Source: Rhizobium sp.
Lineage (GTDB): Bacteria > Pseudomonadota > Alphaproteobacteria > Rhizobiales > Rhizobiaceae
Direction: 5' to 3'
Assembly: GCA_002796995.1 (NCBI GenBank)
Contig: PEKW01000008.1
Coordinates: 380,241-444,240 of the forward strand
DNA length: 64,000 nt
Position 1 is the first letter of the stretch, and each line of letters opens with the position of its first letter. The notes under the pieces are model-generated. The model did not search any database and had not been told where the DNA came from. It was given only the letters and a program-made list of their open reading frames with translations. Position numbers and translations under genes: made by a program. Shown piece by piece: positions 48,204 to 60,478 of this stretch.

Positions 48204-49156
48204 GGTCCCCTGGGTGGTTCGGAGCCACCGCGGCCCCACCCGGTATTCGGCACGGAACGCGATTTACGGGGCGGATTAGCAGTGCGTTCGGGCCGCGTCG
48301 ATCCCCCAACTCCGGTTTCCGGCATATCGAGCAGTGCGGCGATACGGTTTTCGGTGTTGGGATGGGTAGAAAACAAGTTGTCCATGCGCTGGCCGGACAG
48401 GGGATTGATGATGAACATATGCGCCGTTGCGGGGTTTCGCTCGGCATCATAGTTCTCGATATGCGAGGCATCGCCGGCGATCTTCTCGAGCGCCGAGGCA
48501 AGCGAACGCGGGCTGCCGCAGATCTCCGCACCCCGCCGGTCGGCGGCATATTCGCGCGTCCGGCTGATCGCCATCTGCACCAGCATGGCCGCAAGCGGCG
48601 CGACGATCATGGCAATCAGCACGCCGACGAAGCCGAGCGGATTGTTGCGGTCGTCGCGATTGCCGCCGAACAGGAAGGCGAAATTCGACAGCATGGAGAT
48701 AGCGCCGGCCAGCGTCGCCGTCACGGTCATGGTCAGGGTGTCGCGGTTTTCGACATGGGCGAGTTCATGGGCCATGACGCCAGCGACTTCTTCCGGCGTG
48801 AGACGGCGCAGCAGGCCGGTCGAGGCGGCGACGGCAGCATTCTGTGGGTTGCGGCCGGTGGCGAAGGCGTTGGGTTGCGGATTGTCGAAGACATAGACGC
48901 GGGGCATGGGCAGGCCGGCATTGGCCGACAGGTCGCGGACCATGCGGTAGAATTCCGGCGCGGTGCTCTCGTCGACCTCCTGGGCATGGTAGGCGGACAG
49001 CACCATGCGGTCGGAATTCCAGTAGGAGAAGAAATTCATGCCGGCAGCGACGACGAAGGCGATCAGCATGCCGGTCTGGCCGCCGATCAGGTAGCCGACC
49101 CCCATGAACAGGGCCGTCATGAAGGCGAGCAGCATAGCGGTGCGCATGAAATTCAT
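48194..49156 (-). CDS. htpX: Membrane zinc metalloprotease HtpX
   Basis: This 320-residue M48-family protease is involved in membrane-protein quality control. It has two N-terminal helices (residues 5-50), the zinc motif H130-E131-L-A-H134 and a third ligand region [13 protein letters not shown]. Two central helices lie around [13 protein letters not shown] and NFAFLFGG. The C-terminal tail after residue 280 is polar and variable ([14 protein letters not shown]). It is the first gene of the leftward htpX-rsmB-heparinase-purH set. Confidence 0.95.
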   Translation of the reverse strand: MNFMRTAMLLAFMTALFMGVGYLIGGQTGMLIAFVVAAGMNFFSYWNSDRMVLSAYHAQEVDESTAPEFYRMVRDLSANAGLPMPRVYVFDNPQPNAFATGRNPQNAAVAASTGLLRRLTPEEVAGVMAHELAHVENRDTLTMTVTATLAGAISMLSNFAFLFGGNRDDRNNPLGFVGVLIAMIVAPLAAMLVQMAISRTREYAADRRGAEICGSPRSLASALEKIAGDASHIENYDAERNPATAHMFIINPLSGQRMDNLFSTHPNTENRIAALLDMPETGVGGSTRPERTANPPRKSRSVPNTGWGRGGSEPPRGPWS

Positions 49157-49272
49157 CGCTTCTCTCCCGTCGTTGGGCGCAAATGGCGGATCGCCGCTTG
49201 GTTGGCGCGCCGGACTGCACTAGATGTAAATGGCCCAAGCCAAGTTTCAATGATCGCCGGAATGAATCGGAC

Positions 49273-49506
49273 ATGAGCGCAAACGCCGACAACGACAATC
49301 TCCAGCCAGCACCGGACCAGACAGGCGTCGACCAGCCGCCGCGCAAGCCGCTGACCGAGACGGCGAAGCGGGCTTTGGCCGAGGCGGAGGAACGCCGGCG
49401 GGCCGAGCAGAAGGCCGAGCCCGCGCCCGAAATCGGCGGACGCGGCGGCGCCGATCCGGCCCGTTACGGCGACTGGGAGATCAAGGGCCGGGCGATCGAC
49501 TTCTGA
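49273..49506 (+). CDS. DUF1674 protein, SDHAF4-like
   Basis: This 77-residue protein has a disordered, charged N terminus and the conserved C-terminal motif GGADPARYGDWEIKGRAIDF. That motif is diagnostic of DUF1674, the family of the mitochondrial succinate dehydrogenase assembly factor 4. In mitochondria SDHAF4 binds the flavinylated SdhA subunit; a similar bacterial role is inference. Met at 49273 is used, as the upstream frame lacks support. It lies divergent from htpX. Confidence 0.85.
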   Translation: MSANADNDNLQPAPDQTGVDQPPRKPLTETAKRALAEAEERRRAEQKAEPAPEIGGRGGADPARYGDWEIKGRAIDF

Positions 49507-49557
49507 TCAGAATAAAAGCCTATTGATCTCGCCGCATGATAGGAATAGATTCCCTTC

Positions 49558-50019
49558 ATGCGCAATCACCCTTTCCACGCCCCGTCACACAGGTTTTTGG
49601 CATTACTGGGCACGCTTCTCGCCGGCCAGCACGCTGCGGCCGCGGAAAAGATCGCCGGCCCTGTGGCCGCCGAACTGATCCGGGTGATCGACGGAGACAC
49701 GGTGCTGGTCAGCGCCATGCCCTGGCCGGACCATCACGTGACGACCTATGTGCGGCTGCGCGGCATCGATGCGCCGGAGCTGAAATCCCGCTGCCCAGCG
49801 ATCCGCAGCGCGGCGGAGCAGGCGCAGTCGACGCTCACCAACCTGCTGAACGCCTCCCCCGTCGTCGCGCTCACCGACATATCGGGCGACAAGTATTATG
49901 GCCGCGTCGTCGCGGCGCTCACGCTCGCCGACGGCAGCGATCCGGCCGAAGCCCTGCTCTCCGCCGGTCTGGTCGATCCTTACCGGGGTGGACGGAAGAA
50001 GGCCGTCGCCTGCTCCTGA
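49558..50019 (+). CDS. Secreted thermonuclease-like nuclease (SNase fold)
   Basis: This 153-residue protein has a signal peptide (FLALLGTLLAGQHAAAA). It then has the staphylococcal-nuclease motifs RVIDGDTVLV, VRLRGIDAPELKSRCP and YYGRVVAALTLADG, with the conserved Arg residues and the Asp of DGDT. It should be a periplasmic or extracellular Ca-dependent nuclease. It ends DPYRGGRKK, as many rhizobial members do. It is followed after about 36 bp by a small secreted-looking ORF. Confidence 0.87.
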   Translation: MRNHPFHAPSHRFLALLGTLLAGQHAAAAEKIAGPVAAELIRVIDGDTVLVSAMPWPDHHVTTYVRLRGIDAPELKSRCPAIRSAAEQAQSTLTNLLNASPVVALTDISGDKYYGRVVAALTLADGSDPAEALLSAGLVDPYRGGRKKAVACS

Positions 50020-50055
50020 GCGGCTGCGGACACAAGCCCTGGCTGTCCATGATTG

Positions 50056-50334
50056 GTGGACAAGGATCACCACATCGTCTTCAATCGCGTGTCTGCCGAA
50101 CAGACCTACGAGATCGCCATCGCACACCCGCTTTCCCAGCTGCTGATCGTGATTGTCTTCGTGGTGCAGCCCGGCACCGCCGGAGCCGAAGCAGCGGTCA
50201 CGGAATTTCCGCTCAGCCTTGTGGCAGCGCGGACCTGCAAGCAGGTGGCGAGCTGCGCCGAGGCGGTAGAGCTGTGGTGCAGCGGCTATCGCCGCGCCGA
50301 AGTCGATGGAATCCGCGAGGCGATCGGCTGTTGA
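50056..50334 (+). CDS. Small excalibur-like protein
   Basis: This ORF of about 92 residues, start uncertain (GTG 50056 or TTG 50053), has a hydrophobic stretch PLSQLLIVIVFVVQPGTAGAEA that could be a signal peptide. The C terminus RTCKQVASCAEAVELWCSGY followed by RRAEVDGI resembles excalibur-type Ca-binding domains that often accompany SNase proteins. The usual DxDxDGxPC ending is degenerate here (AEVDGIREAIGC), so metal binding may be lost. It probably forms a unit with the preceding nuclease. Confidence 0.5.
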   Translation: MDKDHHIVFNRVSAEQTYEIAIAHPLSQLLIVIVFVVQPGTAGAEAAVTEFPLSLVAARTCKQVASCAEAVELWCSGYRRAEVDGIREAIGC

Positions 50335-50346
50335 GGCCTTTAATGC

Positions 50347-50376
50347 AAAAGGCCCCTCCGGAGGAACGGAGAGGCC
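50347..50376 (-). terminator. Intrinsic terminator of acs
   Basis: The stem GGCCCCTCCG (50351-50360) / CGGAGAGGCC (50367-50376) contains one G-U-type mismatch. On the minus strand it is followed by TTTTGC, about 26 bases past the acs stop. Confidence 0.8.
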
Positions 50377-50401
50377 CTGTGGATTGCAGTGGCAGGCGCG
50401 A

Positions 50402-52354
50402 TCAGGCGATCTTGTTCTGCCGGTTGGCGATCAGATCATCGACCACGCCCGGATCGGCCAGCGTCGAGGTGTCGCCCAGCGCGCCGAAATCGTCCTCGGC
50501 GATCTTGCGCAGGATGCGGCGCATGATCTTGCCGGAGCGGGTCTTCGGCAGGCCGGGGGCGAACTGGATCTTGTCCGGCGTCGCGATCGGTCCGATTTCC
50601 ATGCGCACGTGCTTCACCAGCTCCTGGCGCAGGGCATCGTCACCGTCATGCTCGGCCATCAGCGTCACATAGCAATAGATGCCCTGGCCCTTGACCGGAT
50701 GCGGATAGCCGACGACCGCAGCTTCCGAGACGAAGTGGTGCGACACGAGTGCCGATTCCACTTCGGCCGTGCCGAGTCGGTGGCCCGACACGTTGAGCAC
50801 GTCGTCGACGCGACCGGTGATCCAGTAATAGCCGTCCTCGTCGCGGCGGCAGCCGTCGCCTGTGAAGTACTTGCCCTTGTAGGTCGAGAAATACGTCTCC
50901 GCGAAGCGGTGGTGGTCGCCATAGATCGAACGCGCCTGGCCCGGCCAGCTGTCGGTGATGCAGAGATTGCCGTCAGTGGCGCCTTCGAGCACATTGCCCT
51001 CGTTGTCGACCAGCTGCGGCTTGATGCCGAAGAACGGCAGCGTTGCCGAACCCGGCTTCAGATCGGTGGCGCCCGGCAGCGGCGAAATCAGGATGCCGCC
51101 GGTTTCCGTCTGCCACCAGGTATCGACGATCGGCGACTTCTGCTCGCCGACGACGTTGTAATACCATTCCCAGGCTTCCGGATTGATCGGCTCGCCGACC
51201 GAGCCGAGCAGGCGCAGCGACGAGCGCGAGGAGCGCTTGACGAACTGGTCGCCGGCGCCCATCAGCGAACGGATCGCGGTCGGCGCGGTGTAGAAGATGT
51301 TGACCTTGTGCTTGTCGATGACTTCCCAGAAACGGCCCTGGTCGGGGAAGTTGGGAACGCCTTCGAACATCAGCGTAGTCGCGCAATTGGCGAGCGGCCC
51401 GTAGACGATGTAGGAATGGCCGGTGACCCAACCCACGTCCGCGGTGCACCAGTAGATTTCGCCGTCCTTGTAGTCGAAGACGTATTCGTGCGTCATCGAG
51501 GCATAGACGAGATAGCCGCCGGTGGTGTGCACGACGCCCTTCGGCTTGCCGGTCGAGCCCGAGGTGTAGAGGATGAACAGCGGGTCTTCCGCGCGCATCT
51601 TGACGGGCGGGCAGTCCGGCTTCGCCTTGGCGGTTTCCTCGTGATACCAGAGGTCGCGGCCCGGCGCCCAGCCGATCTTGCCGCCGGTGCGGCGCACGAC
51701 GAGAACCTTGTTGACGATCACATACTGCTTGGCGGCGATGTCGATCGCGGTGTCGGTGTTTTCCTTGAGCGGAACCGGCTTGCCGCCGCGCAGGCCTTCG
51801 TCGCAGGTGATGACGAAGGTCGATTCACAGTCGACGATACGGCCGGCAAGTGCGTCCGGAGAGAAGCCGCCGAACACCACGGAGTGGATCGCGCCGATAC
51901 GCGCGCAGGCCAGCATGGCATAGGCCGCTTCCGGGATCATCGGCATGTAGATGGTGACGCGATCGCCCTTCTTGACGCCCTGGTCCTTCAGCACATTCGC
52001 CAGGCGGCAGACATTGTCATACAGCTGGTTGTAGGTGATCTTCTTGTCGATATAGGGGTTGTCGCCTTCCCAGATGATCGCGGTGCGTTCGCCGTGGGTC
52101 TTCAGGTGGCGGTCGATGCAATTGTAGGAGACGTTGGTGAGGCCGTCCTCATACCACTTGATCGACACCTTGCCCTTGAAATTGGTGTTCTTCACCTTGG
52201 TATAGGGCTTGAACCAGTCGATCCGCTTGCCATGCTTGTCCCAGAACTTGTCCGGGTTTTCGATGCTCTCCTCGTACCAGCGCAGGTACTTGTCCTTGTC
52301 GATCAGGGCACGGCTCTTCGCCGATTTGAGCACCGGATATTTCTTGGCTGACAT
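50402..52354 (-). CDS. acs: Acetyl-CoA synthetase
   Basis: This 650-residue AMP-forming enzyme converts acetate to acetyl-CoA via acetyl-AMP. Motifs are [15 protein letters not shown] (P-loop), [32 protein letters not shown], and the C-terminal [13 protein letters not shown], whose Lys is a known acetylation and catalytic site in the family. Met at 52354 follows GAGGAGGTGTTC and starts [10 protein letters not shown]. The longer upstream frame has no support. It is monocistronic and divergent from trcR. Confidence 0.97.
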   Translation of the reverse strand: MSAKKYPVLKSAKSRALIDKDKYLRWYEESIENPDKFWDKHGKRIDWFKPYTKVKNTNFKGKVSIKWYEDGLTNVSYNCIDRHLKTHGERTAIIWEGDNPYIDKKITYNQLYDNVCRLANVLKDQGVKKGDRVTIYMPMIPEAAYAMLACARIGAIHSVVFGGFSPDALAGRIVDCESTFVITCDEGLRGGKPVPLKENTDTAIDIAAKQYVIVNKVLVVRRTGGKIGWAPGRDLWYHEETAKAKPDCPPVKMRAEDPLFILYTSGSTGKPKGVVHTTGGYLVYASMTHEYVFDYKDGEIYWCTADVGWVTGHSYIVYGPLANCATTLMFEGVPNFPDQGRFWEVIDKHKVNIFYTAPTAIRSLMGAGDQFVKRSSRSSLRLLGSVGEPINPEAWEWYYNVVGEQKSPIVDTWWQTETGGILISPLPGATDLKPGSATLPFFGIKPQLVDNEGNVLEGATDGNLCITDSWPGQARSIYGDHHRFAETYFSTYKGKYFTGDGCRRDEDGYYWITGRVDDVLNVSGHRLGTAEVESALVSHHFVSEAAVVGYPHPVKGQGIYCYVTLMAEHDGDDALRQELVKHVRMEIGPIATPDKIQFAPGLPKTRSGKIMRRILRKIAEDDFGALGDTSTLADPGVVDDLIANRQNKIA

Positions 52355-52485
52355 GAACACCTCCTCATGTTGACGCGCCAACAAGTCTACAGGCCGCAGG
52401 CACTCCTCCCGAGACCTCTGTGCTTCATTCATAGCAGCTAAAGACGCTACAGCAATTAGACAAAGGTCATTCTCAAGCAGACGAA

Positions 52486-52514
52486 TTGCATTCCTCCCCA
52501 TTTGGAGCTATATA
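52486..52514 (+). promoter_or_regulatory. Promoter of trcR
   Basis: TTGCAT (52486-52491) and TATATA (52509-52514) are separated by exactly 17 bp, 78 bases upstream of the start codon. It is the best promoter-like sequence in the 238-bp acs-trcR intergenic region. Confidence 0.6.
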
Positions 52515-52592
52515 GCGCCCTGATTTCCGGAAATTGTGGTTGAGACCCACGGCCCGCGGCTCCCGGCGCGGACGCAGAGAAGGATTGTTTCC

Positions 52593-53294
52593 ATGGCTCA
52601 GACATTGCTCATGCCGAAGGCGACGGCCGTATGGCTGGTCGACAACACCGCGCTGTCATTCGACCAGATCGCGCAGTTCTGCAAGCTTCACCCGCTCGAA
52701 GTGAAGGCGATCGCAGACGGCGAAGCAGCGCAGGGCATCAAGGGTCTCGATCCGATCGCCACCGGCCAGCTGTCGCGCGACGAGATCGCAAGGGCCGAGA
52801 AGGACGTCAACTACAAGCTGAAGCTCTCGGAACCGAAGGTTCGTGTTCCCGACAGCAAGCGCCGCGGACCGCGCTACACCCCGGTCTCCAAGCGCCAGGA
52901 CCGTCCGAACGCCATTCTCTGGCTGGTCCGCAACCACCCGGAACTCAAGGATGCGCAGATCTCGCGCCTCGTCGGCACCACCAAGTCGACCATCGAGCAG
53001 ATTCGCGACCGCACCCACTGGAACTCGACCAACCTGACGCCGATGGATCCGGTCACGCTCGGCCTCTGCAGCCAGATCGATCTCGACATGGAAGTGGAAA
53101 AGGCCTCCAAGGGCCGGCCGCTGCCGACCGCCGCCGAACTCGGCGCGACCCTGCAGGCGGCGAGCGACACCGAACATCTCAACCTCGGCTACCGCGACGA
53201 GGAAGAGAAGGAAATCGACGCGAACGCCGTTTTCGCCAAGCTGAAGTCGCTGAAGTCGGATCGCGCGGAAGACGAGGACGAAGATCGCTTCTGA
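52593..53294 (+). CDS. trcR: Cell-cycle transcriptional regulator TrcR (DUF1013)
   Basis: This 233-residue alphaproteobacterial DUF1013 protein is, to my recollection, named TrcR. Residues 1-60 form an HTH-like region (TALSFDQIAQFCKLHPLEVKAI), and 105-140 form a second (HPELKDAQISRLVGTTKSTIEQIRDRTHW). Both resemble sigma-factor or GcrA-type DNA-reading helices. The C terminus is acidic (SDRAEDEDEDRF). Met at 52593 starts the conserved AQTLLMPKATAVWLVDN. It is conserved across the class, and its precise targets are not evident here. Confidence 0.88.
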   Translation: MAQTLLMPKATAVWLVDNTALSFDQIAQFCKLHPLEVKAIADGEAAQGIKGLDPIATGQLSRDEIARAEKDVNYKLKLSEPKVRVPDSKRRGPRYTPVSKRQDRPNAILWLVRNHPELKDAQISRLVGTTKSTIEQIRDRTHWNSTNLTPMDPVTLGLCSQIDLDMEVEKASKGRPLPTAAELGATLQAASDTEHLNLGYRDEEEKEIDANAVFAKLKSLKSDRAEDEDEDRF

Positions 53295-53314
53295 TCCTCG
53301 CCAGACGGCATGAA

Positions 53315-53348
53315 AAAAGCCCCGGTCAGTCGCCTGACCGGGGCTTTT
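53315..53348. terminator. Bidirectional terminator between trcR and prpE
   Basis: A perfect 15-bp stem (53315-53329 with 53334-53348) has a TCGC loop. Both arms end in A/T runs, so it can stop trcR transcripts rightward and prpE transcripts leftward. Confidence 0.95.
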
Positions 53349-53360
53349 CTTTGAGCGGAG

Positions 53361-55271
53361 TTACTTGGCCATGCCGTGCTGTTTCAGCACGTCGGTGATC
53401 TCTTCGAGGATCGCCGGATCGTCGATGGTCGCCGGCATCTTCCACGGCATGCCGTCGGCGATCTTCTGCATCGTGCCGCGCAGGATCTTGCCGGAGCGGG
53501 TCTTCGGCAGGCGCTCGACCTTCATTACGTTCTTGAAGGCCGCGACCGGGCCGATCTCGTCGCGCACCAGCTGGACGATCTCGCGCTCGATCACCTTGAA
53601 ATCGCGATTCACATTGTGCTTCAGCACGAGGAAGCCGCAGGGGATCTGCCCCTTGAGTTCGTCGGCGATGCCGATGACCGCGCATTCCGCGACATCGGGA
53701 TGCATGGCGCAGACTTCTTCCATCGCGCCCGTCGACAGGCGATGGCCGGCGCAGTTGATGATGTCGTCCGTGCGCGCCATGACATAGACATAGCCGTCCT
53801 CGTCGACGATGCCGGCATCCGCGGTCTTGTAGTAGCCGGGGAACTCCTCGAGGCAGGACGAGCGAAACCGCTCGTCAGCATTCCAGAAGGTGACCAGGCA
53901 GCCGGGGGGAAGCGGCAGTTTGACGACGATGTTGCCGAGCGTGCCGCGCGGCACCGGATGACCCGCATCGTCCAGCACATCGATCGCATAGCCCGGCATG
54001 GCCACGGCCGGCGAACCGTATTTCACTGGAAGCAGGCCGAGACCGGCGGGGTTGGCGGCGACCGGCCAGCCGGTTTCCGTCTGCCACCAATGGTCGATGA
54101 CCGGGACGTCGAGAATCTTCTCGGCCCATTTGATGGTTTCGGTGTCGGCGCGCTCGCCGGCGAGGAAGAGGGCGCGCAAACCCGAGGTATCGTGCTTGCG
54201 CGCGAATTCGCCGTCCGGATCGTCGCGGCGAATGGCGCGGAAGGCGGTCGGGGCGGTGAACAGCGTCTTGACATCGTGATCGGCGACGACACGCCAGAAG
54301 GTGCCGGCATCCGGCGTGCCGACCGGCTTGCCCTCGAACAGGATCGTGGTGTTGCCGGACAGCAGCGGGCCGTAGACGATGTAGGAATGGCCGACGACCC
54401 AGCCGATGTCGGAGGCGGCCCAGAAGACTTCGCCGGGCTTCACGCCGTAGATGTTCTCCATCGTCCAGGCGAGCGCGACCATATGGCCGCCATTGTCGCG
54501 AACCACACCCTTCGGCTGACCGGTCGTGCCCGATGTATAGAGGATGTAGAGCGGATCGGTTGCGGCGACGGGCTCGCAGGCGACCTCGGTGCCGTTGACC
54601 TTCTCGACTTCCACGGCCTTCGCCAGATCGACGTCGCCATGTTCGTAGCGGAGCGGGGCGTGCAGCTGATCGCGTTGCAGGACGAAGGAATATTGCGGCT
54701 TGACCTGCGCCATGTCGATGGCGTGGTCGAGCAGCGGCTTGTAGGGAACGACCCGGCCCGGCTCCAGGCCGCAGCTGGCGCTGATGACGGCCTTGGCATT
54801 GCAGTCGTCGATGCGGGTGGCAAGCTCATGGGCGGCGAAACCGCCGAACACCACGGAATGGATCGCGCCGATGCGGGCGCAGGCCAGCATGGAAAAGACC
54901 GCTTCCGGGATCATCGGCATGTAGATGATGACGCGGTCGCCCTTGCCGATGCCGTGGTTCTTCAGCACTGCCGCGATCGCCTTCACCTCGGCGAGCACCT
55001 CGTCATAGGTGAAGCTCTGCTTCGCCCCGGTCATCGGGCTGTCGTAGATGATGGCCTTCTGCGTGCCGCGGCCGGAGGCCGAATGGCGGTCGAGACAGTT
55101 GTAGCAGGTATTGGTTTCGGCGCCTGCGAACCAGCGGCCGTAGACACCGGCCTCGGCGTCGAACACCTTGTCGGCGGGCTTGAACCAGTGCAGTCTTTCC
55201 GCCTGCTCCTTCCAGAATGCTTCGGGGTCACCCATCCATGATTGATAGGTTTCCAGATACTTGCCTTGCAT
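53361..55271 (-). CDS. prpE: Propionyl-CoA synthetase PrpE
   Basis: This 636-residue AMP-forming acyl-CoA synthetase has P-loop YTSGTTGQPKGVVRDNGGH, WWQTETGWP, FPGYYKTADAGIVDEDGYVYVMARTDDI and [13 protein letters not shown]. The RDNGGHMVAL segment and WWQTETGWPV separate PrpE from Acs. It activates propionate (and possibly acetate) for the methylmalonyl- or methylcitrate routes. It sits beside trcR and close to acs, but no prpBCD genes are present in the window. Confidence 0.93.
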   Translation of the reverse strand: MQGKYLETYQSWMGDPEAFWKEQAERLHWFKPADKVFDAEAGVYGRWFAGAETNTCYNCLDRHSASGRGTQKAIIYDSPMTGAKQSFTYDEVLAEVKAIAAVLKNHGIGKGDRVIIYMPMIPEAVFSMLACARIGAIHSVVFGGFAAHELATRIDDCNAKAVISASCGLEPGRVVPYKPLLDHAIDMAQVKPQYSFVLQRDQLHAPLRYEHGDVDLAKAVEVEKVNGTEVACEPVAATDPLYILYTSGTTGQPKGVVRDNGGHMVALAWTMENIYGVKPGEVFWAASDIGWVVGHSYIVYGPLLSGNTTILFEGKPVGTPDAGTFWRVVADHDVKTLFTAPTAFRAIRRDDPDGEFARKHDTSGLRALFLAGERADTETIKWAEKILDVPVIDHWWQTETGWPVAANPAGLGLLPVKYGSPAVAMPGYAIDVLDDAGHPVPRGTLGNIVVKLPLPPGCLVTFWNADERFRSSCLEEFPGYYKTADAGIVDEDGYVYVMARTDDIINCAGHRLSTGAMEEVCAMHPDVAECAVIGIADELKGQIPCGFLVLKHNVNRDFKVIEREIVQLVRDEIGPVAAFKNVMKVERLPKTRSGKILRGTMQKIADGMPWKMPATIDDPAILEEITDVLKQHGMAK

Positions 55272-55413
55272 GAATTCCTCCCGATGCGACGCGAGACTAA
55301 GGATAGTTTTGTCGCAATACTAAGGACCGGGCAGGGAATAGGAAAGTGAGACGAAAGCGGTATGCCCGCCGGGTCGGCGGACATGGCGAGGGCAAATCAG
55401 GGCAAAGCCGAGG

Positions 55414-56073
55414 TCAGCGTGAGCCGAAGATCGCCGACCCCACCCTGACGCTGGTCGCGCCGAAACCGATGGCCGTCTCGAAATCGCCGGACATGCCCAT
55501 CGACAGCTTTTCAACGCCGTTCTCCGCGGCGAGCTTCGCCAACAGCGCGAAATGCGGGCCGGGGTTTTCGTCGGCCGGCGGGATGCACATCAGGCCCTCG
55601 ACGGCCATGCCGATCTCGCCCCGGCACAACTTGAGAAAGGCCGCGACGTCGTCCGGCGCGATCCCGGCCTTCTGCGGTTCGAGCCCGGTATTGACCTGCA
55701 CGTAGAAGCGCGGCGTCCGGCCCTGGCGCTTGGCCTCGTCGGAGAGGGCGCGGGCGATCTTCTCCCGATCGACCGTCTCGATGACGTCGAACAGCGCCAC
55801 GGCATCGGCCGCCTTGTTGGACTGCAGCGGACCGATCAGATGCAGTTCGAGATCATTGGCCTCCTGCTTCAGCTCCGGCCATTTGCCCTGCGCTTCCTGG
55901 ACCCGGTTCTCGCCGAAAATCCGCTGCCCGGCGGCGATGACGGGGCGAATATGCTCGGCGTCGACGGTCTTGGATACCGCGACGAGCTGGACTGAATCCG
56001 GCTCACGACCGGCCTCGGCCGCTGCCTTTTTCACCCGCGTGCGCACATCGGCCAGTCTTTGTTCGATCGTCAT
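55414..56073 (-). CDS. YggS/ProSC-family pyridoxal-phosphate homeostasis protein
   Basis: This 219-residue PLP-binding protein is of the fold-III barrel family that buffers PLP and influences amino-acid and keto-acid balance. The PLP lysine is in QLVAVSKTVDAEHI, and FGENRVQEAQGKWPEL, HLIGPLQSNKA and SMGMSGDFETAIGFGATSVRVG match the family. Met at 56073 is chosen; upstream codons (to 56136) lack resemblance. It is divergent from leuS across about 200 bp. Confidence 0.94.
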   Translation of the reverse strand: MTIEQRLADVRTRVKKAAAEAGREPDSVQLVAVSKTVDAEHIRPVIAAGQRIFGENRVQEAQGKWPELKQEANDLELHLIGPLQSNKAADAVALFDVIETVDREKIARALSDEAKRQGRTPRFYVQVNTGLEPQKAGIAPDDVAAFLKLCRGEIGMAVEGLMCIPPADENPGPHFALLAKLAAENGVEKLSMGMSGDFETAIGFGATSVRVGSAIFGSR

Positions 56074-56273
56074 GCCTGTATCCGTCCATAGTCTGTCATC
56101 GGGAGCATCATCGCCCGGGCCTTCGCCGCCTGGCAAGCAGGCGCAAGGATGTTTATATCATGCCTTCTAACAGCGACCGGCAAATCGCCGCAATGGCCTC
56201 GAAAACTTGACGCTTGGCCGGTTTCGTGGTGAAGGTCGGCGCATCCTTCCTAGCTATTCCGGAAATGCGAAAT

Positions 56274-58890
<2,617 letters not shown>

Positions 58891-58901
<11 letters not shown>

Positions 58902-59412
58902 CCCCGTCCGCGTACCGGTTCGCCGGACCAGCCTGCTGCTTTGCCTCGGCCTGTCGGCGCTTCTGGCTTCGTGCCAAGTTCGCCCGCTCTACGACGACAC
59001 CGCGGCGACGCGTCAAAATCTTGGCGCGATCGCCTATTCGGATGCCGACGATCGCGTCGAGCTCGAAGTGCGCAATCAGCTCGTCTTCATGACCGGAGGC
59101 GGGGCCGGGGAACCGGCAACGCCGCAATACCGGGTCGACCTCAAGGTCGAGTCCGACGTCAGGGGCGTGCTGCTCGAGCAGTCCTCCGACACGGCCGCCG
59201 CCGGCCGCGTCACCGTTTCGGCGGACTACACGCTGGAGCGGGTGGCGGATGCCACCGTGCTCAAGGTCGGACACCGCCAGGCCGTGTCGCTGGTCGACTT
59301 CCCGACGCAGCAGTTCGCCAAGCTTCGCGCCGTGCGCGACGCGGAGAACCGCGCCGCGCGCGAGCTTGCCGAGCTGATCCGCGCCGATCTTGCCATGGTT
59401 CTCGGGCGCTGA
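58891..59412 (+). CDS. lptE: LPS-assembly lipoprotein LptE
   Basis: This 173-residue outer-membrane lipoprotein partners LptD in LPS insertion. A hydrophobic signal ([15 protein letters not shown]) ends in a lipobox with Cys28, followed by QVRPLYDD, the usual start of mature alphaproteobacterial LptE. It initiates at TTG 58891, inside the leuS 3' end, with a GAGG about ten bases upstream. The leuS-lptE-holA order is conserved across many bacteria and supports the call. Confidence 0.9.
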
Positions 59413-59425
59413 GGGCGCCCGAGCG

Positions 59426-60472
59426 ATGACGGAAGTCAAATCCCACGAATTCGAAGGCTTCCTGCAGAAGTCGGTGCGCTTCTACCGCATCTTCGTCGTC
59501 TATGGCCCCGACCGCGGCCTCGTCGCCGAGCGGGCCGCACTGATCGCCGCGACCACCGGCATAGACCTCTCCGACAGCTTTGCCCTCATCCGGCTCGACG
59601 TTGGCGACATCACCAGCGAACCCGGACGGCTTATGGACGAGGTCAACTCGTTCGGTCTGTTCGGCGGGGACAAGCTCGTCTGGATCCGCGGTGCGGCCAA
59701 TGAGAAAGCTCTGGTCGACGGGCTGCAATTCATTGCCGAAAAGCCGCCGGAGAACTGCACGGTCATCGTTGAGGCCGGCGACCTGAAGAAGGGCTCGGCG
59801 CTTCGCAAGGTCGCAGAACCGTCACGCGCCGTGGCGATCATTCCCTGTTATCAGGACGACGCCAAGGCGCTCAACGCCCTGATCGACACGGAACTCTCGG
59901 CGGTCGGGCAGCGCATAACGCCGGCTGCCCGCGAGCTTCTGGCGGAATCGCTTGGCGGCGACCGCATAGCCTCTCGCAACGAGATCCGCAAGCTTCTGCT
60001 CTACTGCCTGCATGAGCCGATGATCGACGAGCAGCACGTCACCGACATCATCGGCGACGCGAGCGCCATTTCGACGGACGAGGTGGTGGACGCTGTGCTG
60101 AACGGCGAGCCGGATGCCTTTCTTCATGCGATCCAGAAGATCGTTACCTCGAAGACCCCGGTATTTCTCGTGCTGCAGTCGTGCATGCGCCAGTTCCAGC
60201 AGCTCGAGCTCATGCGGATAGAGATGGAGGAACGCCAGCAACAGGCGGGCCAAGTGATGCAGACGCTCGGGCGGGGCATTCACTTCCGCCGCAAGCCGAT
60301 CATAGAGCGGGCTTTGCGCAACTGGTCCTCCAAGGACCTGGGCCGGGAGGCGAGCCGCATTCAGTCGACCATCCTGCAGACGCGCCAGAAGGCGGCTCTC
60401 GAGGACAATCTGGCCCTGCAGACGCTGCTTTCGACGACCCTGCAATCGGCGCGGCGCAATCGCCGCGCCTGA
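59426..60472 (+). CDS. holA: DNA polymerase III subunit delta
   Basis: This 348-residue clamp-loader subunit opens the beta clamp. The N-terminal YRIFVVYGPDRGLVAERA and the ...GGDKLVWIRGAANEKAL segment match HolA, as does the ATP-less AAA+ organisation with no Walker A lysine. The central GDRIASRNEIRKLLLY segment is conserved. Met at 59426 fits a 13-bp gap after lptE. It ends convergent to parB, seven bases from its stop. Confidence 0.93.
   Translation: MTEVKSHEFEGFLQKSVRFYRIFVVYGPDRGLVAERAALIAATTGIDLSDSFALIRLDVGDITSEPGRLMDEVNSFGLFGGDKLVWIRGAANEKALVDGLQFIAEKPPENCTVIVEAGDLKKGSALRKVAEPSRAVAIIPCYQDDAKALNALIDTELSAVGQRITPAARELLAESLGGDRIASRNEIRKLLLYCLHEPMIDEQHVTDIIGDASAISTDEVVDAVLNGEPDAFLHAIQKIVTSKTPVFLVLQSCMRQFQQLELMRIEMEERQQQAGQVMQTLGRGIHFRRKPIIERALRNWSSKDLGREASRIQSTILQTRQKAALEDNLALQTLLSTTLQSARRNRRA
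60448..60469. other. Hairpin at the convergent holA-parB boundary
   Basis: GGCGCGGCG (60448-60456) and CGCCGCGCC (60461-60469) form a perfect 9-bp stem with a CAAT loop inside the last codons of holA. No T-run follows, so it is at most a weak terminator. Confidence 0.4.
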
Positions 60473-60478
60473 GGGCGA

